A DNA stretch of 40,350 bases from assembly GCF_003429565.1 (NCBI RefSeq), contig NZ_QUAK01000011.1, positions 1-40,350 of the forward strand. Reading direction: 5' to 3'. Positions 25,630-32,594 of this stretch are shown piece after piece. Positions within the stretch are counted from its first letter, which is position 1. Every line of letters begins with the position of its first letter. Below the pieces are notes generated by a model. It made no database searches and was not told where the DNA came from. It worked only from the letters and a program-made list of their open reading frames with translations. Origin of the DNA: Streptomyces triticagri. Its GTDB lineage: Bacteria > Actinomycetota > Actinomycetes > Streptomycetales > Streptomycetaceae. Position numbers and translations under genes: made by a program.

Positions 25630-26031
25630 TCAGCGCTCGATCCGTGGTGCGTAGTCGCCGAAGCTCCAGATGTTCCCCTCCAGGTCCCGGGTCATGTAGT
25701 CGCGTGCGCCGTAGTCCTGGTCCGTCGGCGGCATGAGGATCTCCACGCCCTGCTCGGCGGCCCGCTTGTGATGAGCGTCCACGTCGTCCACCTTGATGTA
25801 GACGCCGACGGGGCCCGCGCCGGCCATGACCTCGTCGAACGGCCCGCCGCGGCCCTTGCTGCCGAGCATCACCATGCCGTTCCCGTAGGTGAGTTCGGCG
25901 TGTACGACCACCCCGTCGTCGTTCTCGTAGACCGCGGCGCGGGTGAAGCCGAAGGCGTCGGTGAGCTGCTGGATCGCGGCCTTGGGGTCGGTGTAGAGCA
26001 GGGTCGGCACGATGCTCGGGGAGTCGGCCAT
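25630..26031 (-). CDS. VOC-superfamily (glyoxalase/bleomycin-resistance-like) protein
   Basis: The 133-residue protein has the paired beta-alpha-beta-beta-beta layout of the vicinal oxygen chelate fold. It starts with VPTLLYTDPKAAIQQLTDAFG, has HAELTYGNGMVMLG in the first half and GVYIKVDDVDAHHKRAAEQG opening the second half. It ends DLEGNIWSFGDYAP, where the metal-binding acid normally lies. It resembles PhnB-like/YfcF-type VOC proteins of unknown substrate rather than glyoxalase I. ATG at 26031 has AAGGAG eight bases upstream. It lies on the same strand as the zinc metallopeptidase gene, 119 bases downstream of it. Confidence 0.88.
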   Translation of the reverse strand: MADSPSIVPTLLYTDPKAAIQQLTDAFGFTRAAVYENDDGVVVHAELTYGNGMVMLGSKGRGGPFDEVMAGAGPVGVYIKVDDVDAHHKRAAEQGVEILMPPTDQDYGARDYMTRDLEGNIWSFGDYAPRIER

Positions 26032-26150
26032 GGTGATCACTCCTTCGTCGGTCGGCGCCACGGATGTGACGTGCCACACAGTCTTGCACCGGGGTCCGAC
26101 AACGCACCGCGACGCCGAACGCGACCGTCGCGGGACGCCGGACGCGGCGC

Positions 26151-27041
26151 TCACCGGAACGTGTCGCACCGCCCCATGTCCCCGGTGCGGAACCCCTCGT
26201 GGAACCACTGCTGACGCTGCTCCGACGATCCGTGCGTCCAGGACTCGGGCGTGACCTTGCCCTGGAAGCGTTCCTGGATCCGGTCGTCGCCGACCGCGGC
26301 CGCCGCGTCGAGTCCGTCCCGGATGTCCTGGTCGGTCAGCTCGCGGATCAGCGGCCGGCCCGTCGACTCGTCGGGCGTGGTCGTCGCGTGCTTCGCCCAC
26401 ACCCCGGCGTAGCAGTCGGCCTGCAGTTCCACCCGGACCGCGTTGCTGTTCTGCCCGGTCCTGCCGTCCTGCGAGCGCCGCAGGGTGCCCGCCAGATTCT
26501 GGATGTGGTGCCCGTACTCGTGCGCCACCACGTACGCCCCCGCGAAGGGGCCGCCACTGGATCCGTAGGTGTTGCGCAGCTCGTCGAAGAAGCCCAGGTC
26601 CAGATAGACCTTGCGGTCACCGGGGCAGTAGAAGGGGCCGACCGCCGAGGTGGCCGAGCCGCAGGCCGTGCCCACCCGATTGGTGAAGAACACCGTCGGT
26701 GCCGGCGAGTAGCCCGAGCCCTGCCGGGGAAAGGCCCGGCTCCAGTAGTCCTGGACGCTGTTCACGACGGCCACCGTGCGGCAGTCCGCACGGGCGTTGG
26801 CGTCCTGACCGGTACGGCACTCCTGTTGGACCTGCGCCACGCTCGAGGCCGAGGTGCCCGGCTCCTCGTTGCCCGAGCTCAGGCCGAGGTTGTCCGGTCC
26901 CACCCCGAGGAAGAGCCCGAGCAGCAGCACCACGATGCCGGCCAGCCCGCCGCCGACCGCCTTTCCGCCGGGCATCCGCCCGCCGCCACGGACGTCCTGG
27001 ACCTCCGAGGTGTCCAGACGGGCGTCGTCGTCGAACTGCAC
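26151..27041 (-). CDS. Membrane-anchored neutral zinc metallopeptidase (YpfJ family)
   Basis: The 296-residue protein has a short acidic cytoplasmic head (about 1-25), one membrane anchor (about 30-50, AGIVVLLLGLFLGVGP) and an extracellular domain. The zincin motif HEYGHH (174-179) supplies two zinc ligands and the catalytic Glu; the third ligand is probably the Glu in ELQADCYAG. Cysteines at CRTGQDANARADC and the pair in GTACG and FYCPG likely form disulfides outside the cell. This is the neutral zinc metallopeptidase family (YpfJ); physiological substrates are not known. GTG at 27041 has GAGGGTGG eight bases upstream. The open frame upstream of this point is antisense to the ABC-F gene and is not real. 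It is divergent from the ABC-F leader. Confidence 0.9.
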   Translation of the reverse strand: MQFDDDARLDTSEVQDVRGGGRMPGGKAVGGGLAGIVVLLLGLFLGVGPDNLGLSSGNEEPGTSASSVAQVQQECRTGQDANARADCRTVAVVNSVQDYWSRAFPRQGSGYSPAPTVFFTNRVGTACGSATSAVGPFYCPGDRKVYLDLGFFDELRNTYGSSGGPFAGAYVVAHEYGHHIQNLAGTLRRSQDGRTGQNSNAVRVELQADCYAGVWAKHATTTPDESTGRPLIRELTDQDIRDGLDAAAAVGDDRIQERFQGKVTPESWTHGSSEQRQQWFHEGFRTGDMGRCDTFR

Positions 27042-27200
27042 GGGTGCACCACCCTCTGATCCGTCCAAGAGAGGCGAGTGCCGCTCCCGCCGCGTATCGG
27101 CCACTTCATACTGGTCCGTCCCCGGCGTGACCGGGCGGGTGGCGCGTCCGATCGAGGGACGGGACGGACGCCGTGCGGTCCCGTGCGCCCCTCTGGGCAT

Positions 27201-27226
27201 CGCGCTCCACGCGCGCGTGGAGCGCG
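27201..27226. repeat. 26-bp perfect palindrome upstream of the ABC-F leader
   Basis: This is a fully symmetrical sequence centred on CACGCGCGCGTG. It lies in the 348-base divergent region between the metallopeptidase and ABC-F genes, 25 bases before the candidate -10 box. It is the longest of at least five copies of this core in the window and could be an operator or a dispersed genomic signal. Confidence 0.75.
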
Positions 27227-27250
27227 GAAAAAGTGCTTGCACACCCCCGG

Positions 27251-27256
27251 TAGAGT
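27251..27256 (+). promoter_or_regulatory. Candidate -10 box for the ABC-F leader transcript
   Basis: TAGAGT matches TANNNT and lies six bases before the leader ATG at 27263, so transcription would begin at the leader codon. A matching -35 box at the usual distance is not clear; TTGCAC at 27237-27242 is too close. Confidence 0.45.
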
Positions 27257-27262
27257 TGACCC

Positions 27263-27286
27263 ATGGCCATTCTCCTCGTGCATTAG
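27263..27286 (+). CDS. Candidate 7-residue leader peptide (MAILLVH) for the ABC-F gene
   Basis: A tiny frame reads Met-Ala-Ile-Leu-Leu-Val-His-stop and ends 103 bases before the ABC-F start, in a different frame. No ribosome site precedes it, but the -10 box position would give a leaderless transcript with the ATG at its 5' end, which actinomycete ribosomes accept. ABC-F resistance genes are often controlled by ribosome stalling on such short leaders, which changes folding of the downstream mRNA. The intervening stretch is GC-rich with several possible stems (for example GCCCG/CGGGC at 27298-27314). Translation and stalling are inference. Confidence 0.45.
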   Translation: MAILLVH

Positions 27287-27389
27287 CGGCGCCGACCGCC
27301 CGTGCCGCGCGGGCCGCCTCCAGGCAGGCCCCGGCACCGACCACCGTCAGTCCGCCGCCCTCTTCCTCTGCCCCGGAGTCTGGAACCCC

Positions 27390-28988
27390 GTGATCACCGC
27401 ATCCAACATCGAGCTGCGCGCCGGCGCCCGCATCCTCATCGAGAACGCCTCCTTCCGTATCGCCAAGGGCGACCGCATCGGCCTGGTGGGGCGCAACGGC
27501 GCCGGCAAGACCACCCTCACCAAGTGCCTGGCCGGCGAGGGCGTACCGGCCGGCGGCACCATCAGCCGCTCCGGCGAGGTCGGCTACCTGCCGCAGGACC
27601 CGCGCACCGGCGACCTCGAGGTGCTCGCCCGCGACCGCATCCTCTCCGCCCGCGGCCTCGACGTACTGATCCGCAAGATGCGGGAGAACGAGCAGCGCAT
27701 CGCGAACGGCCAGGGCACCACCCGAGAGAAGGCCCTGCGCCAGTACGAGCGCCAGGAGACGGAGTTCCTCACCAAGGGCGGATACGCCGCCGAGGCCGAG
27801 GCCGCCACCATCGCCGCCGCGCTCGGCCTGCCCGACCGGGTGCTCGGCCAGCCCCTGCACACGCTCTCCGGTGGTCAGCGCCGCCGCGTCGAGCTGGCCA
27901 GGATCCTGTTCTCGGACGCCGACACCCTGCTGCTCGACGAGCCGACGAACCACCTCGACGCGGACTCGATCGTCTGGCTCCGCGACTACCTGCGGAACTA
28001 CCGCGGCGGCTTCATCGTGATCTCCCACGACGTCGACCTCGTCGAGACCGTGGTCAACAAGGTCTTCTACCTGGACGCCAACCGCTCGCAGATCGACGTC
28101 TACAACATGGGCTGGCGCCTCTACCAGCAGCAGCGCGAGGCCGACGAGAAGCGCCGCAAGCGCGAGCGGCAGAACGCCGAGAAGAAGGCCGCCGCGCTCA
28201 ACACGCAGGCCGACAAGATGCGCGCCAAGGCCACCAAGACCGTCGCCGCGCAGAACATGGCCAAGCGCGCCGAGCGGCTGCTCTCCGGCCTCGAGGAGGT
28301 CCGGCAGTCCGACAAGGTGGCGAAGCTGCGCTTCCCCGACCCCTCGCCCTGCGGCAAGACGCCGCTGACCGCGGAGGGCCTGTCCAAGTCGTACGGATCC
28401 CTCGAGATCTTCACCGACGTCGACCTGGCCATCGACAAGGGCTCGCGCGTCGTCATCCTGGGCCTGAACGGCGCGGGCAAGACCACACTGCTCCGGCTGC
28501 TCGCCGGCGCCGAGAAGCCGGACACCGGCCAGGTCGTCGAGGGCCACGGCCTCAAGCTCGGGTACTACGCCCAGGAGCACGAGACCCTCGACCCGGACCG
28601 CACCGTCCTGGAGAACATGCGCTCCGCGGCGCCCGATCTCGACCTGGTCGCCGTGCGCAAGACGCTGGGTTCCTTCCTGTTCTCCGGCGACGACGTGGAC
28701 AAGCCCGCGGGCGTCCTCTCCGGCGGCGAGAAGACCCGGCTCGCGCTCGCCACCCTGGTCGTCTCCTCGGCCAACGTCCTGCTGCTCGACGAGCCCACCA
28801 ACAACCTCGACCCGGCGAGCCGCGAGGAGATCCTCGGCGCGCTGCGCACGTACCAGGGCGCGGTCGTCCTCGTCACCCACGACGAGGGTGCGGTGGAGGC
28901 GCTGCAGCCGGAGCGCATCATCCTGCTGCCCGACGGGGTCGAGGACCTGTGGGGCGCCGACTACGCGGATCTGGTGGCGCTCGCCTGA
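27390..28988 (+). CDS. ABC-F family ATPase (ribosome-associated)
   Basis: The 532-residue protein has two ATP-binding cassettes and no membrane segments, the ABC-F layout. The first cassette has Walker A GRNGAGKTT (34-42), signature LSGGQRRRVELA (about 159) and Walker B LLLDEPTNHLD. A charged linker rich in Lys/Arg/Glu (about 245-305) is the region that reaches into the ribosome. The second cassette has GLNGAGKTT (358-366), LSGGEKTRLALA and LLLDEPTNNLD. Members such as EttA, Uup and Vga-type proteins act on translating ribosomes; this could be housekeeping or antibiotic protection. The GTG at 27390 begins VITASNIELRAG, the standard domain start. The 348-base region before it holds a palindrome and a candidate leader peptide. 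Confidence 0.94.
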   Translation: MITASNIELRAGARILIENASFRIAKGDRIGLVGRNGAGKTTLTKCLAGEGVPAGGTISRSGEVGYLPQDPRTGDLEVLARDRILSARGLDVLIRKMRENEQRIANGQGTTREKALRQYERQETEFLTKGGYAAEAEAATIAAALGLPDRVLGQPLHTLSGGQRRRVELARILFSDADTLLLDEPTNHLDADSIVWLRDYLRNYRGGFIVISHDVDLVETVVNKVFYLDANRSQIDVYNMGWRLYQQQREADEKRRKRERQNAEKKAAALNTQADKMRAKATKTVAAQNMAKRAERLLSGLEEVRQSDKVAKLRFPDPSPCGKTPLTAEGLSKSYGSLEIFTDVDLAIDKGSRVVILGLNGAGKTTLLRLLAGAEKPDTGQVVEGHGLKLGYYAQEHETLDPDRTVLENMRSAAPDLDLVAVRKTLGSFLFSGDDVDKPAGVLSGGEKTRLALATLVVSSANVLLLDEPTNNLDPASREEILGALRTYQGAVVLVTHDEGAVEALQPERIILLPDGVEDLWGADYADLVALA

Positions 28989-29309
28989 CGGACGGCGGCC
29001 CCGACCGCGCCACGGCGGCGTGATCAACTACGTATGGATCATTCGCCCGATGCGTGATCCTTCATCTGTGTGAGACGCCCTCGTACCGGGACGGACCGTA
29101 CGCCGCTGAGACCGTCGCGCCCGTACGGCTCCGGCCGCCGTCCCGGCTTCCGGTTCTGACCTGGACGTTCCCTCGTGAACCCGTTCGGCGGTACGGCCGC
29201 CCGACGGCCGGAGGCGGGGATTCCGCTCGTGGTCGCCGACCGGGGGCGGCCAGGGCCCTGCGTACGGACCTTGCCGAATGGGTGGCCAGGAAGCGCAGGA
29301 GGGGTGATC
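28989..29309. other. Intergenic stretch without a convincing gene
   Basis: About 320 bases separate the ABC-F gene from the small HTH gene. A 94-codon open frame (29054-29338, +) has no ribosome site and a random, arginine-rich composition, so I do not accept it. The only notable point is AT-richer DNA near 29022-29070, which may hold a promoter for the HTH gene. Confidence 0.6.
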
Positions 29310-29348
29310 ATGAGAAGTCCAGAGCGCACTTCCCATGAGGAGGCACGG

Positions 29349-29570
29349 GTGGCCGAGACTCTGAAGAAGGGCAGCCGGGTTACCGGCGCCGCGCGCGACA
29401 AGCTCGCGGCAGACCTGAAGAAGAAGTACGACTCCGGTGCAAGCATCCGGGCGCTGGCCGAGGAGACGGGCCGTTCCTACGGATTCGTTCACCGGATGCT
29501 CAGCGAATCCGGTGTCACGCTGCGGGGACGCGGCGGGGCGACGCGGGGCAAGAAGACCGCCGGCGCCTGA
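29349..29570 (+). CDS. Small helix-turn-helix protein
   Basis: The 73-residue basic protein has a single helix-turn-helix: KLAADLKKKYDSGASIRALA, then EETGRSYGFVHRMLSESGV, where GRSYGFVHRML is the recognition helix of a resolvase/Hin-type or sigma-like HTH. A Gly/Arg/Lys tail (RGRGGATRGKKTAGA) follows and could contact DNA non-specifically. The conserved part starts VAETLKKGSRVTG, so GTG at 29349 with GAGGAGG five bases upstream is chosen. An in-frame ATG at 29310 also has a strong site (AGGAGG), giving an 86-residue form. The protein is conserved in actinomycetes as far as I recall. A nucleoid or regulatory role is inference. Confidence 0.85.
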   Translation: MAETLKKGSRVTGAARDKLAADLKKKYDSGASIRALAEETGRSYGFVHRMLSESGVTLRGRGGATRGKKTAGA

Positions 29571-29677
29571 GGCGGTCTGCTCACCGCTCTCCGGTGAGTG
29601 GCCACCCGGTCGGCCGGACGGTCGGCCGGGTGGTTACTCTGCGGTCACTTAGTGGCCACAGTTCACCGGAGGCACCC

Positions 29678-30493
29678 ATGGTTTCGTCCGAGACCGGATC
29701 CAGCACCGAATCCGCAGCCGTCCTCGACCGGGACGGTGTCCGTCTCACAGTCGACGACGCCGTCGCGACGGTGACGCTGACCAACTCCGCCAAGCGCAAT
29801 GCCCAGAGCCCGGCTCTGTGGCGTGCCTTGGCCGAGGCGGGGCGCCTGCTGCCCGGCACGGTCCGGGTCGTGGTGCTGCGCGGCGAGGGCAAGTCGTTCT
29901 CCGCCGGTCTCGACCGGCAGGCCTTCACGCCCGAGGGATTCGACGGGGAGCCGTCGTTCCTCGACATGGCCCGCGGGCCGGAGGCCGAGCTCGACGCGAC
30001 CATCGCCGAGTACCAGGAGGCGTTCACCTGGTGGCGGCGCAGCGACATCGTGACCGTCGCGGCCGTCCAGGGGCATGCCATCGGAGCGGGATTCCAGCTG
30101 GCACTCGCCTGTGATCTGCGCGTCGTCGCCGACGACGTGCAGTTCGCCATGCGCGAGACCAGCCTCGGCCTGGTGCCCGACCTCGGCGGTACGCATCCGC
30201 TGGTGTCCCTGGTCGGCTATGCGCGCGCGCTCGAGATCTGTGCGACCGGGCGGTTTGTGCACGCGGACGAGGCGACCCGTACGGGGCTCGCGAATCTCGC
30301 GGTGCCGGGCGCCGAACTCGACGCGGCTGTGCGGGACTTGGTGGCGGCGGTGGTTGCGGCGGCGCGGGATGCGGTGGTTGAGACCAAGGCTCTTTTGCAG
30401 GGGGCCGCGGGGCGGTCGTACGACGACCAGCGGGGGGCGGAGCGGGCGGCGCAGGGGCGGCGGCTGCGGGATCTGGCCGGGTTGGGTGACTGA
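29678..30493 (+). CDS. Enoyl-CoA hydratase/isomerase family protein
   Basis: The 271-residue protein has the crotonase fold. Oxyanion-hole blocks are GEGKSFSAGLDRQAF (about 70-83) and GHAIGAGFQLALACDLRV (132-149). The catalytic Glu matching rat Glu164 is Glu160 (RETSLGLVPDLGGTHPL). The residue matching Glu144 is Gln140, so one of the two hydratase acids is missing. That pattern suits isomerases or other crotonase chemistries better than a standard hydratase. ATG at 29678 has GGAGG six bases upstream. The gene ends just before a 42-bp tandem repeat and converges with a P10-like gene. The substrate is unknown. Confidence 0.88.
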   Translation: MVSSETGSSTESAAVLDRDGVRLTVDDAVATVTLTNSAKRNAQSPALWRALAEAGRLLPGTVRVVVLRGEGKSFSAGLDRQAFTPEGFDGEPSFLDMARGPEAELDATIAEYQEAFTWWRRSDIVTVAAVQGHAIGAGFQLALACDLRVVADDVQFAMRETSLGLVPDLGGTHPLVSLVGYARALEICATGRFVHADEATRTGLANLAVPGAELDAAVRDLVAAVVAAARDAVVETKALLQGAAGRSYDDQRGAERAAQGRRLRDLAGLGD

Positions 30494-30528
30494 CGTCGCT
30501 GTCGGGCGGTGTTCGGCTTCCAGGCATC

Positions 30529-30696
30529 GGCCTGGCGGCCTCGTCCTCAAACGCCGGACGGGCTGGATTTGGCCTGGCGGCCTCGTCTTCAAACGCCGGA
30601 CGGGCTGGATTTGGCCTGGCGGCCTCGTCTTCAAACGCCGGACGGGCTGGATTTGGCCTGGCGGCCTCGTCCTCAAGTGCCGGGCGGGCTGGATTT
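30529..30696. repeat. Four tandem copies of a 42-bp repeat
   Basis: Exactly four head-to-tail units of 42 bases (30529, 30571, 30613, 30655) each contain CAAACGCCGGACGGGCTGG or a close variant. Copies 2 and 3 are identical; copy 1 differs by one base and copy 4 by a few. The unit holds a small inverted repeat, CGTCC/GGACG in copy 1. From memory, this sequence is a common intergenic element in Streptomyces genomes. It lies between two convergent genes and may act in termination. There are no spacers, so it is not CRISPR. Confidence 0.93.
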
Positions 30697-31431
30697 CACC
30701 GCTGTGATGATCACTGCCGTCGTCGGGTTGTCCGGTAGGGCGGCTGGTGCTGTCCGGCGTACTGCCAGGGCGACGTCGAGGGCGCGGTGGTCCGGTGTCG
30801 TCGCCAGTTCCAGGCGGAGATGGCGGCGGGGGAGCGTGGTCGAGGTGTCGCCGTCCGAGTGTTCGGTGAGGTGGATCGCGCGGCCACGTCCGCCGAGTAC
30901 GCCGGTCAACTCGGCGACGCCCGGTACGGCGAGGACCGCCGCAGCCACCCTCGCCACGTCGTCGTCCCCGTTCTCGTCCTCCGGGATCCCCTCGGCCGCC
31001 GGTTCCGCAGCGGTGTCGGCCGCGTCGGGGTCCGCCGGGAGTTCGTCGACGAGGGCTGTCACCCGTAGGTCCGCGGTCGTCAGAAGGAGGCCGATGCGAC
31101 GGTCCGCCGCAGTGGTCAGGGCCGTACGCAGACGCTCCGCGGCCGCGGGCAGCGGCTCGTCGGCCGTTGCCGTGAAGTCCGCGTCCAGGCGCAGGGGTGC
31201 GGGCGCCAGGGCGCTCGGCGGCGCAGGTACCGCCGGCGCCGCTCCCGTATCGGATGTGTCGAGGCGCAGTGATTCGAGTCGTACTCCGGGTACCCGGGAG
31301 GCGGCGTCCCGCAGGACGCGGGACGCCGCGCGCTCGGTGATCCACGCGCCGTCCGCGGTACCGCCCAGTGGCAGGAGGCGACCCAGGCCCAGCTGCTGCC
31401 GCACCGCCAGGGTCCATCGGTCAACCGTCAT
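30673..31431 (-). CDS. Conserved Streptomyces protein (annotated elsewhere as nucleopolyhedrovirus P10-like)
   Basis: The 252-residue acidic protein starts MTVDRWTLAVRQQLGLGRLLPLGG. It contains two similar halves of mixed alpha/beta character (LRLDADFTATADEPLPAAAERLR and onward; LRLELATTPDHRALDVALAVR) joined by a Glu/Asp/Ala-rich stretch (about 150-180). The name P10 is a misleading database carry-over; the role is unknown. It is divergent from the Asp23/Gls24 operon across a 90-base gap, so it probably belongs to the same envelope-stress unit. ATG at 31431 is chosen, with 31449 as alternative. Its last seven codons and stop lie within or beside copy 4 of the 42-bp repeat, so the native C terminus may have been replaced. 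Confidence 0.75.
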   Translation of the reverse strand: MTVDRWTLAVRQQLGLGRLLPLGGTADGAWITERAASRVLRDAASRVPGVRLESLRLDTSDTGAAPAVPAPPSALAPAPLRLDADFTATADEPLPAAAERLRTALTTAADRRIGLLLTTADLRVTALVDELPADPDAADTAAEPAAEGIPEDENGDDDVARVAAAVLAVPGVAELTGVLGGRGRAIHLTEHSDGDTSTTLPRRHLRLELATTPDHRALDVALAVRRTAPAALPDNPTTAVIITAVKSSPPGT

Positions 31432-31520
31432 TGCCCCAGCCTGCCGCATCCCCGGAGCGATATCGGGAACACGCGCTTACGGTGAGCTGAGGAGCGGAAC
31501 CCGCCGAAGGGAACGACGCC

Positions 31521-32018
31521 ATGTCGGAGACAGCACAACGCGGCACAACCGGAAGCGAGCCGGGCGGCAAGACCCCGTCCGGTGACGGAGCCCGGACCAG
31601 CGGCCCCACCAAACGAGGCGGCGGCGACCCCGCGACCCGCGGCCGCACCACGATCGCGGACGGAGTGGTGGAGAAGATCGCGGGACTCGCGGCGCGTGAC
31701 GTCGTCGGCGTGCACGCCATGGGCAGCGGCATCTCACGCACCTTCGGCGCGGTCCGCGACCGGGTGCCCGGCGGCACCAAATCGGTGACCCGCGGAGTCA
31801 AGGCCGAGGTCGGCGAGGTGCAGACCGCCCTCGACCTGGAGATCGTCGTCGACTACGGCGTCTCCATCGGAGATGTGGCCCGTGCCGTACGGGAGAACGT
31901 GATCGCCGCCGTGGAGCGCATGACCGGCCTCGAGGTGGTCGAGGTGAACATCGCGGTCGGCGACGTGAAGCTGCCCGACGAGGAGGACGACGACGAGCCA
32001 GAGGGCAGGCTCCAGTGA
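31521..32018 (+). CDS. Asp23/Gls24 family envelope stress protein (first copy)
   Basis: The 165-residue protein has a disordered Gly/Thr/Ser N-terminal tail (about 1-40) and an Asp23/Gls24 domain: TTIADGVVEKIAGLAARDVVG, then VGEVQTALDLEIVVDYGVSI and AVRENVIAAVERMTGLEVVEVNI. It ends in an acidic tail (EEDDDEPEG). In Staphylococcus, Asp23 is tethered to the membrane by AmaP and responds to cell-envelope stress; an AmaP-like gene is five places downstream, so the same design is likely. ATG at 31521 has AAGGGA nine bases upstream. It is the first gene of the five-gene operon 31521-33847. Confidence 0.92.
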   Translation: MSETAQRGTTGSEPGGKTPSGDGARTSGPTKRGGGDPATRGRTTIADGVVEKIAGLAARDVVGVHAMGSGISRTFGAVRDRVPGGTKSVTRGVKAEVGEVQTALDLEIVVDYGVSIGDVARAVRENVIAAVERMTGLEVVEVNIAVGDVKLPDEEDDDEPEGRLQ

Positions 32019-32058
32019 GCCTCCCGCCGCGGCCCGCGCACGTCGTGAGGAGACCGCG

Positions 32059-32244
32059 ATGAGCATGGCACTGGTCGGTCTGATCGCCGGCATGGGCCTC
32101 GGGTTCGCCGCCTACTTCGGCGGGTTCGGAGCCTTCCTGCTCGTCGCCGCGCTCGGCGCGATCGGATTCCTGGTCGGTCGCTACGCCGACGGCGACCTCG
32201 AGCCGGGTGACCTCTTCCGGACGCGCGACGACCGGCGGCGCTAG
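32059..32244 (+). CDS. Small membrane protein of the Asp23 operon
   Basis: The 61-residue protein has two closely spaced hydrophobic, Gly-rich segments (about 4-24 and 25-42, GAFLLVAALGAIGFLVG) and a basic, charged C-terminal tail (DLFRTRDDRRR). Similar two-helix proteins (DUF2273-like) accompany Asp23/AmaP genes in many Gram-positive bacteria. GTGAGGAG lies upstream of ATG. The stop overlaps the next start by one base (TAGTG), so translation is coupled. It probably sits in the membrane with AmaP; the function is unproven. Confidence 0.85.
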   Translation: MSMALVGLIAGMGLGFAAYFGGFGAFLLVAALGAIGFLVGRYADGDLEPGDLFRTRDDRRR

Positions 32245-32594
32245 TGACGGCCACGACGGTCGCGCCCACCGAACGCGGGTCGACCCGGATCGCCGACCGC
32301 GTGGTCGCCAAGATCGCCGCGCGTGCGGCGCGCGAGGCGCTGACTTCGGGCGTGCCCGAGGGCGGCCAGGCCCCGCTCGCCACCGTGACGGTGCAGCACG
32401 GCGCGGCCCGCGTCAGGGTCAGCCTCGAGCTGGAGTACCCCGGGGACATCGGCCGGCAATGCGGAGCCGTGCGTCGCCGAGTCGCCCAGCGGGTAAAGGC
32501 GTTGGCGGGGATGGAGGTGCCCGAGGTCACCGTCTCGGTGGAGCGGCTCCATTCGGCACACTCGCGCGGTGCGGACCGGGGGAGGACCCGATGA
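32244..32594 (+). CDS. Asp23/Gls24 family protein (second, shorter copy)
   Basis: The 116-residue protein is a second Asp23/Gls24 domain: RIADRVVAKIAARAAREAL followed by VTVQHGAARVRVSLELEYP and VRRRVAQRVKALAGMEVPEVTVSVERL. It lacks the disordered tail and acidic end of the first copy and is more basic. The start is GTG at 32244, overlapping the upstream stop by one base, and its own stop overlaps the next gene as ATGA. Two Asp23 paralogues in one operon suggest a mixed multimer on the membrane, which is inference. Confidence 0.88.
   Translation: MTATTVAPTERGSTRIADRVVAKIAARAAREALTSGVPEGGQAPLATVTVQHGAARVRVSLELEYPGDIGRQCGAVRRRVAQRVKALAGMEVPEVTVSVERLHSAHSRGADRGRTR

Noticed and set aside
26151..29027. 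A 958-codon minus-strand open frame covering the metallopeptidase and the whole ABC-F gene
   Set aside because: Only the part after the GTG at 27041 has recognisable domains and a ribosome site. The rest is antisense to the clear ABC-F gene and has repetitive, biased composition typical of high-GC shadow frames.
29054..29338. A 94-codon open frame between the ABC-F and HTH genes
   Set aside because: No ribosome site, no conserved pattern and an arginine-rich random composition.
30529..30696. CRISPR-like array
   Set aside because: The 42-bp units follow each other directly with no unique spacers, and no cas genes are present.
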